Source: CAZQYC01 sp043746555
GTDB lineage: Bacteria; Pseudomonadota; Gammaproteobacteria; Steroidobacterales; Steroidobacteraceae
Direction: 5' to 3'
NCBI GenBank assembly: GCA_043746555.1
Contig: JAYTQU010000022.1
Location: forward strand, 1-11,102
DNA: 11,102 nucleotides
Made by a program: the position numbers and the translations under genes. The notes beneath the pieces are model-generated. The model had not been told where the DNA came from, ran no database searches, and saw nothing but the letters and a program-made list of their open reading frames with translations. Below are positions 6,972-11,102 of the stretch, piece by piece. Numbering within the stretch: position 1 is the stretch's first letter; each line of letters opens with the position of its first letter.

Positions 6972-7547
6972 ATGATCTACCTACTCGCAGGAATCGCAAT
7001 TTTCTTTGGCGCACATTGCGTCTCCATCTTCGCGTCCGCGTGGCGAGATCGAATGATCGCCAAGCTGGGCGAAGGTCCGTGGAAGGGACTTTACTCGATA
7101 GTTTCAATAGGCGGCTTTGCGCTCATGTTGTGGGGATTTGGCCTGTCGCGTCATGATCCCGTAGCTTTGTACACGTCGCCAATATGGCTAAGGTATGTGA
7201 CTGCGATTCTGATGTTGCCGGTGTTTCCATTGCTGTTTGCCACGTACCTTCCGGGGCGGATCAAGACAACGATGAAGCATCCGATGCTTGCCGCCACCAA
7301 ATTTTGGGCGCTGGCGCATCTGCTCGCGAACGGCATGCTCGGCGATGTGCTGTTGTTCGGCAGTTTCTTAGCGTGGGCCGTGGTGGACCGCATTTCACTC
7401 AAGCATCGAACCGCCCGCGCAAATATCACCGCGCCGACCTCGAAATTAAACGACGCGATTGCCGTCATTCTTGGACTCGTCGTCTACGTCGCATTCGTGA
7501 AATGGTTGCACGTCAAATGGTTTGGCGTCGCGCCGCTACTCTTCTAA
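6972..7547 (+). CDS. NnrU-family integral membrane protein
   Basis: The 191-residue protein is hydrophobic nearly throughout, with five to six likely membrane helices. It carries the NnrU family signature KHPMLAATKFWALAHLLANG (102-121) followed by LLFGSFLAWAVVDRISLKHR (127-146). NnrU was named from a nitric-oxide/denitrification gene cluster. The same domain family includes the plant 15-cis-zeta-carotene isomerase Z-ISO, a haem protein, so His15, His103 and His116 are candidate cofactor ligands (inference). Nothing around it is a denitrification or carotenoid gene, so its role here is open. The start is supported by gagg eight bases upstream and a family-typical MIYLLAGIAIFFGAH opening. Transcribed divergently from alkB across a dyad-rich region. 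An interrupted hairpin follows the stop codon. Confidence 0.9.
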   Translation: MIYLLAGIAIFFGAHCVSIFASAWRDRMIAKLGEGPWKGLYSIVSIGGFALMLWGFGLSRHDPVALYTSPIWLRYVTAILMLPVFPLLFATYLPGRIKTTMKHPMLAATKFWALAHLLANGMLGDVLLFGSFLAWAVVDRISLKHRTARANITAPTSKLNDAIAVILGLVVYVAFVKWLHVKWFGVAPLLF

Positions 7548-7555
7548 TACCTAAG

Positions 7556-7600
7556 CAACGCGACTCCGACCGTCGAGCATTGCCTCATAGAGTCGCATTG
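7556..7600 (+). terminator. Interrupted hairpin just after the NnrU gene
   Basis: Arms caacgcgactc (7556-7566) and gagtcgcattg (7590-7600) pair at 10 of 11 positions around a 23-base loop, starting nine bases after the stop. No U tract follows. It may end or protect the transcript; function is inferred from position only. Confidence 0.35.
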
Positions 7601-7771
7601 GCAACATGCAAGAACTCTTGGACTATGCAGTTGCGTCTGATTGCCATTGCCGATGGTGAGCTTCAAGTTGAGATTTGCAGCGCTGCGTAACTACCCGGCT
7701 TCCTCTCCGGACACGGTTGTCTTTAACTATGGCGCTCCTTGTTGTGAGGCTCGCCATGACATCCAGCACGC

Positions 7772-7978
7772 TTACTCAAGTTCAATACATTCAAATGCGC
7801 CGATGGCACGGTCGTAACCGTAGGGGTACGAAGTTGGACCATAGAACGTAACGATGTCCCCAGAGATGCATCGATCGAGAAATACTCCGACTAATCCCTC
7901 ATGTACCTCGATATTGGAAAATAACTCTCCGGAAACTCGGCTATTTTCAGACGCCGCCGGCTTTGTGCCCGGCGTCGC
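7772..7978 (-). pseudogene. C-terminal gene remnant of unknown family, no start codon
   Basis: Sixty-eight codons are open between an in-frame TAA (7981-7979) and a terminal TAA (7774-7772). They contain no ATG, GTG, TTG or CTG anywhere. The translation is strikingly protein-like and balanced: it includes SGELFSNIEVHEGLVGVFLD and then ISGDIVTFYGPTSYPYGYD, ending AFECIELE. I recognise no family. The missing start, the stop immediately before it and the lack of any upstream continuation suggest the 3' end of a gene whose front has been lost. It lies back to back with the PadR promoter. Chance cannot be excluded, but the composition is unlike the other shadow frames here. Confidence 0.5.
7950..7976. 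repeat. GC-rich hairpin
   Basis: Arms gacgccg (7950-7956) and cggcgtc (7970-7976) enclose ggc/gcc pairing around tttgt, giving ten pairs with a two-base bulge. No U tract follows on either strand. It overlaps the 5' end of the minus-strand remnant and lies 13 bases before the putative PadR -35 box. Confidence 0.55.
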
Positions 7979-7988
7979 TTATCGCGGC

Positions 7989-8018
7989 TTGACTTCATAG
8001 TCTACATATGTAGACTAT
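7989..8018 (+). promoter_or_regulatory. PadR promoter with perfect 22-bp palindromic operator
   Basis: Positions 7997-8018 form a perfect 22-bp palindrome with half-site atagtctacat. A -35-like ttgact (7989-7994) and a -10-like tagact (8011-8016), 16 bases apart, place the -10 inside the right half-site. Transcription would then begin at about 8023, the A of the padR ATG. That agrees with the absence of any Shine-Dalgarno sequence and suggests a leaderless mRNA. PadR proteins commonly bind palindromes in their own promoters, so autorepression is the natural inference. The palindrome is certain; the promoter boxes are an interpretation. Confidence 0.7.
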
Positions 8019-8022
8019 ACAC

Positions 8023-8334
8023 ATGCCACGCGTTCCCAACACCTCACGGCAAACTCTCGCCCTCCTGTCTGCGTTGCTCGCATCGCGTCAACGCTGGCGT
8101 CATGGCTACGATCTGGCTCAAGAAACCGAATTGCAGTCCGGCACGTTATATCCGCTCTTGATGCGCCTTGCCGATCAGCGTTTATTGGAATCGCGTTGGG
8201 AAACCGACGGTGACAATCGTCGGCCGCGGCACGTGTACAAATTAACGAGCAACGGTGTCGCTTACGCCAAAAACCAGTGCTTCACTAGCGCTAAACGCAC
8301 GACCAAACCTCGCGTGGCGCGTGCGACATCATGA
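8023..8334 (+). CDS. PadR-family winged-helix transcriptional regulator
   Basis: The 103-residue protein has the compact PadR winged-helix fold. It includes the typical HGYDLAQETELQSGTLYPLL core (residues 27-46, with SGTLYPLLMRL as the recognition helix) and the wing region ESRWETDGDNRRPRHVYKLT (56-75). It lacks the long C-terminal dimerisation helices of larger PadR proteins, so it belongs to the short class. A perfect 22-bp palindrome ends four bases before the ATG and probably serves as its operator. No ribosome binding site is visible. Its last four bases (ATGA) overlap the start of the next gene, a small membrane protein, so the two are translationally coupled. In proteobacterial genomes such short PadR genes often precede a membrane protein with the same N-terminal REWGxAM motif (recalled pattern). 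The signal sensed is unknown. Confidence 0.92.
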   Translation: MPRVPNTSRQTLALLSALLASRQRWRHGYDLAQETELQSGTLYPLLMRLADQRLLESRWETDGDNRRPRHVYKLTSNGVAYAKNQCFTSAKRTTKPRVARATS

Positions 8335-8927
8335 TTCACGGTAATCGTCCGAGCGCACGTATCGCGAACTGGCTTATCGCGCATGCCGAACGACATTTGC
8401 CTGCTACGCGTCGTGAGTGGGGTCAAGCAATGCGCCGAGAGTTGGAACAAATCGAAGAGCCAAGCACCTCACTTAAATGGGCGCTCGGTTGTGTTGTCGC
8501 GAGTTATTCAGAGAGGGTGAATGCCATGAATCGTGGAGACCTGCGCATTTCCGGATGGGTTCTCGGTTTCGAGTCCATGACTTGCTTCGGCCCGCTCACG
8601 CTGCTTTGGATCGCATCGCTTTTCAACATGAACAGACTGATTTATGAACCGGGAATCGTCTTTGTTGTTGCACTGTCGACAGTCGCACCATTCAGCTTAT
8701 TGCTCAGCCTGTTGTTCATTACCACGGGTAGGCGCATAAACCCAAAGTGGCATATCGCGTTCATGTGCGGCTTCGCGGTGTTCGGTATCTTGCAAGTCAT
8801 ATCGAGAATCGGAAGCCAAGGTCCTCGATTTACTTGGTTTACCGCAGACGCGGGTTTAGTGCTGCTGTTTTGGGTTTTGCCCGCCCTATGCTCTTTGCAT
8901 CTCTCGCTCATAACGCGACGTGCGTAA
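8331..8927 (+). CDS. Small four-helix membrane protein coupled to PadR
   Basis: This 198-residue protein starts inside the padR stop codon (ATGA overlap). A soluble N-terminus (residues 1-70) carries RHLPATRREWGQAMRRELEQ (21-40) followed by SLKWALGCVVASYSER (47-62), a motif I associate with uncharacterised PadR-operon membrane proteins. Four membrane segments follow at about 75-98, 108-131, 141-159 and 168-193. No enzymatic or transport signature is visible. Coupling to the regulator implies that both are controlled by the palindromic operator. The N-terminal basic/acidic helix might contact the PadR protein or another cytoplasmic partner, but this is speculation. Its TAA stop abuts the stop codon of the convergent amidase gene with no base between. 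Confidence 0.85.
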   Translation: MIHGNRPSARIANWLIAHAERHLPATRREWGQAMRRELEQIEEPSTSLKWALGCVVASYSERVNAMNRGDLRISGWVLGFESMTCFGPLTLLWIASLFNMNRLIYEPGIVFVVALSTVAPFSLLLSLLFITTGRRINPKWHIAFMCGFAVFGILQVISRIGSQGPRFTWFTADAGLVLLFWVLPALCSLHLSLITRRA

Positions 8928-10517
8928 TCAATCTGATTTTTTCTTTCGATCGATTGGATTGAATTCAGCTTCCGTTTCCAGCGTCGGTTTGAAAGTTGCA
9001 TGCACGTTAACCTTTGCTTTCTGCTCATACGCAAAGCCAACACTTAGTAACAATGCTTCCGACAACGGCGGTCCAATAAATGAAAGCCCAATAGGTAAAC
9101 TTTTGATTGTTCCCATCGGAACCGTCAGATGCGGGTAACCCGAGACCGCAGGCAACGTACTAAACGATCCGGGAAATTGATCGCCACTCACCAAATCGAT
9201 GCGCCATGACGGACCGGCGGTCGGCGCGACAATGAAATCCAAGTGTTCGTTGGCGAGCACTCGACTTATGCCTTCGGCGCCCGCCAATCTTTTCGAATCC
9301 GCCAACGCTATTTTGTAAGTCGGGTCGTCGAGATTTTTGGCGGCATTAGCGGCAACGAACAACTCCTGACCAAACAACTTGTGCTCGCGTTCGTTCATAT
9401 TATTAAAGGCAATCAACTGCCCGAGAGTACGCATCGTCACGCTCGACGGCGTGGCAGCTAGGTACACATTCAAATCAGTTTTAAACTCGGTAGTCAGCAC
9501 GGTTTCTTCCGCCGCTTCGATACGCGTACTTTCAGGCGTCGGCACTTCAATCAAAGTCGCGCCGGCCGCATGCAATACCTGTAGTGCTCGTTCGTACACG
9601 ACATCGATGTTCTGTTGACGATCCGCGCGAAATCGCCACACACCGATGCGCTTTCCCGCAAGGGAATTCGCCGACAATGAAGCGGCATAGCCATGCTTGC
9701 TCCCAACCATCGCATCGAGCATCGTCGCCACATCGGCAACTGATCGCGCCATCGGTCCCGCCGTATCCTGACTATGCGCAATCGGCACGATGCCTTGTTG
9801 CGGAAGTAATCCAAGCGTCGGCTTCAACCCCACCACACCGTTCATCGACGCCGGACAAGTAATCGAGCCATCGGTTTCCGTTCCAACACTGGCTGCAGCG
9901 AACAACGCGGCCACCGCGACGGCGCTACCGGCACTCGATCCGCAGGCGCTGCGATCAAGCACGTGCGGATTTTTCGTTAGGCCACCGACAGCACTCCAAC
10001 CGCTGATCGAATGTTCCGAGCGAAAGTTCGCCCACTCGCTCAAATTGGTCTTGCCTAGAATGATTGCGCCCGCGGCACGCAAGCGCGCGACAACAGGTGC
10101 GTCGTGTTTCGCAAAGTTCTTGAGCAACGCGAGCGAACCGGCCGTCGTTGCCATCGGATCGGTTGATTCGATGTTGTCCTTTAACAAAATCGGAATGCCG
10201 TGCAACGGACCGCGCGCACCCTGTTCGATTCTCTCCTCGTCCAGTTTTTTCGCGATCGACAACGCATCGGGATTGATGGCAATCACCGCATGAAGCGCGG
10301 GGCCTTTGCGATTGAGCGCCTCGATCTGCGCGAGATACGCGTGAACGAGTTGTACCGATGTAATCCGGTTCGTCTGCAAGTCGTTGCTGAGTTCGGCAAT
10401 CGACTTGTCCATCAAGCCGTCGCGCGCGGCTACCGTCTGCGACCTTGCACTGTGAACCTCAATCAGTAAAGCGAATGCAACCAGGACCGAATAATATTTG
10501 CACGGTCTATTCGACAT
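8928..10517 (-). CDS. Secreted amidase-signature family hydrolase
   Basis: The 529-residue protein belongs to the amidase signature (AS) family, Ser-cisSer-Lys hydrolases that cleave amide bonds and include GatA, peptide amidase and fatty-acid amide hydrolase. The triad can be assigned: Lys113 in LLKDNI, cis-Ser194 in ACGSSAGSAVAV and nucleophile Ser218 in TETDGSITCPAS. The 24-residue spacing of the two serines matches the family. HGIPILLKDNI (106-116) and GLKPTLGL (230-237) are further hallmarks. An N-terminal hydrophobic segment (VLVAFALLIEVHSARS, 11-26) after a basic start looks like a Sec signal peptide, so it probably acts in the periplasm and is not the tRNA-dependent GatA. Substrate unknown. 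The ATG overlaps the end of the LysR-type gene by 11 bases, implying co-transcription and coupled translation. Confidence 0.93.
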   Translation of the reverse strand: MSNRPCKYYSVLVAFALLIEVHSARSQTVAARDGLMDKSIAELSNDLQTNRITSVQLVHAYLAQIEALNRKGPALHAVIAINPDALSIAKKLDEERIEQGARGPLHGIPILLKDNIESTDPMATTAGSLALLKNFAKHDAPVVARLRAAGAIILGKTNLSEWANFRSEHSISGWSAVGGLTKNPHVLDRSACGSSAGSAVAVAALFAAASVGTETDGSITCPASMNGVVGLKPTLGLLPQQGIVPIAHSQDTAGPMARSVADVATMLDAMVGSKHGYAASLSANSLAGKRIGVWRFRADRQQNIDVVYERALQVLHAAGATLIEVPTPESTRIEAAEETVLTTEFKTDLNVYLAATPSSVTMRTLGQLIAFNNMNEREHKLFGQELFVAANAAKNLDDPTYKIALADSKRLAGAEGISRVLANEHLDFIVAPTAGPSWRIDLVSGDQFPGSFSTLPAVSGYPHLTVPMGTIKSLPIGLSFIGPPLSEALLLSVGFAYEQKAKVNVHATFKPTLETEAEFNPIDRKKKSD

Positions 10518-11100
10518 GAGCGCTCTGCCTCACTTTCTCGATTAACCACTGTATGGCCGCATCGCTGCTTTCTCGCTGCGATCGCACGACGACCACCGGA
10601 AACGGTTGGGTTGCGAACGGCGGTTTGCAAACCTGCAATTGAAACGCCTTCGAATAACGCACCGCGAGTCGGCGTTGCACGGTAAGAATTGCATCGCTTT
10701 GCGCAATCAACGTAAACGCGGTCAGGAATCTCGGCACCGCCGCCACTACGCGGCGCTCGATGTGATCGCGCTTTAGCGCATTGTCGCCCCATTGCTCCAA
10801 CTCGCCGGTCAACGAGATAATCACATGGCCCAATTCCGAAAACGTTGCGAGATCGATCGCGCCTTGAACGCACGGATGATCGTTCCGAGCGACCACGCAA
10901 TACTCTTCCTCGTATAAACGCTCGACGACAAAATCATCGGTATGCGGCCGCAATCGACCGAGCGCATGACTAATAGCGGATTGCGTTAAGCCCAGTCGTT
11001 CCGCCACCAATGTCGTGCGACGATGACGCATGAGATCTCGAAACACGAGCAGCAGCGCGCCGTCGAGACGTTTGATCTTAGAAAGATTGATATCGTTCAT
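10507..11100 (-). CDS. LysR-type transcriptional regulator with internal deletion (shortened, possibly non-functional)
   Basis: Residues 1-51 are a normal LysR winged helix (MNDINLSKIKRLDGALLLVF, then AERLGLTQSAISHALGRLR as the helix-turn-helix). Normally a linker helix and the first half of the inducer-binding domain would follow. Instead the protein jumps at about residue 52 to late effector-domain sequence, DDFVVERLYEEEYCVVARND, and continues to a normal C-terminus. Total length is 197 residues against about 300 for the family, so roughly 100 residues are missing without loss of frame. The joint is at about 10936-10950, next to the palindrome gcggccgc (10944-10951). Without the linker helix and half the effector domain, dimerisation and ligand response are doubtful. 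The gene overlaps the amidase start by 11 bases, so it may still matter for coupling. The start at 11100 is the family-typical MNDINL, two bases from the window edge. Confidence 0.85.
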   Translation of the reverse strand: MNDINLSKIKRLDGALLLVFRDLMRHRRTTLVAERLGLTQSAISHALGRLRPHTDDFVVERLYEEEYCVVARNDHPCVQGAIDLATFSELGHVIISLTGELEQWGDNALKRDHIERRVVAAVPRFLTAFTLIAQSDAILTVQRRLAVRYSKAFQLQVCKPPFATQPFPVVVVRSQRESSDAAIQWLIEKVRQSAHVE

Positions 11101-11102
11101 GT

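Larger units (their letters stand above)
7548..8022. other. 475-bp gap between NnrU gene and padR-type gene
   Basis: It holds, left to right: the post-nnrU hairpin; a doubtful 21-codon plus-strand frame (7625-7690, MQLRLIAIADGELQVEICSAA, no ribosome binding site); the 3' end and body of a start-less minus-strand gene remnant (7978-7772); a GC-rich hairpin (7950-7976) overlapping the 5' part of that remnant; and the putative PadR promoter and palindromic operator (7989-8018). No complete gene is supported. Confidence 0.6.

Noticed and set aside
7625..7690. 21-residue plus-strand micro-ORF (MQLRLIAIADGELQVEICSAA)
   Set aside because: Composition is acceptable, but there is no ribosome binding site, promoter or homology that I can support.
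240..11100. CRISPR array, tRNA/rRNA gene, insertion sequence or phage integration
   Set aside because: No regularly spaced repeats, cloverleaf-like sequence, transposase/integrase motifs or terminal repeats were seen on either strand.

Overview
The window looks like an ordinary chromosomal segment of a Proteobacterium. A gammaproteobacterium of the Xanthomonadales/Nevskiales/Steroidobacter kind is my best guess. The reasons are the gene repertoire (AlkB-type alkane hydroxylase, NnrU-family protein, Tat-exported type B carboxylesterase, short PadR regulator paired with a small membrane protein, DesK/DesR-like two-component remnants) and the moderate GC content. No rRNA, tRNA, CRISPR array, insertion sequence or phage gene was found. 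Taxonomy is inference from protein style only.

Layout. A Tat-exported carboxylesterase (240-1868, +) is followed by a hairpin and then an EamA/DMT permease (2135-3025, +). Next comes a minus-strand unit read from right to left: AlkB alkane 1-monooxygenase (6798-5599), a second EamA/DMT permease (5464-4550), then a wreck of a signalling/efflux operon (about 4388-3266). In the wreck, the N-terminal half of a DesK-like histidine kinase is fused in frame to the middle of a response-regulator receiver domain. That piece is joined out of frame to the C-terminal half of an ABC-2 permease. Divergent from alkB is an NnrU-family membrane protein (6972-7547, +). The 173-bp gap between them holds two dyad-symmetric sequences.

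Right-hand part. A 475-bp gap (7548-8022) holds a start-less C-terminal gene remnant on the minus strand (7978-7772) and a perfect 22-bp palindrome just before a PadR-type regulator (8023-8334). The PadR gene overlaps a small four-helix membrane protein (8331-8927) by ATGA. Convergent with these, with abutting stop codons, is a secreted amidase-signature hydrolase (10517-8928). It is translationally coupled to an upstream LysR-type regulator (11100-10507) that has lost about a third of its length by an internal in-frame deletion.

How it works together. AlkB, the esterase and the amidase suggest an oligotrophic or hydrocarbon-degrading lifestyle, but no rubredoxin or other pathway partner is in view. 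The clearest theme is gene decay by clean internal deletions: two fusion points in the kinase/regulator/permease wreck and one in the LysR gene, the last two at palindromic sequences. I see no convincing new multi-gene system. The most informative signals are the relic, the putative PadR operator, the alkB/nnrU divergent dyads and the hidden gene remnant.
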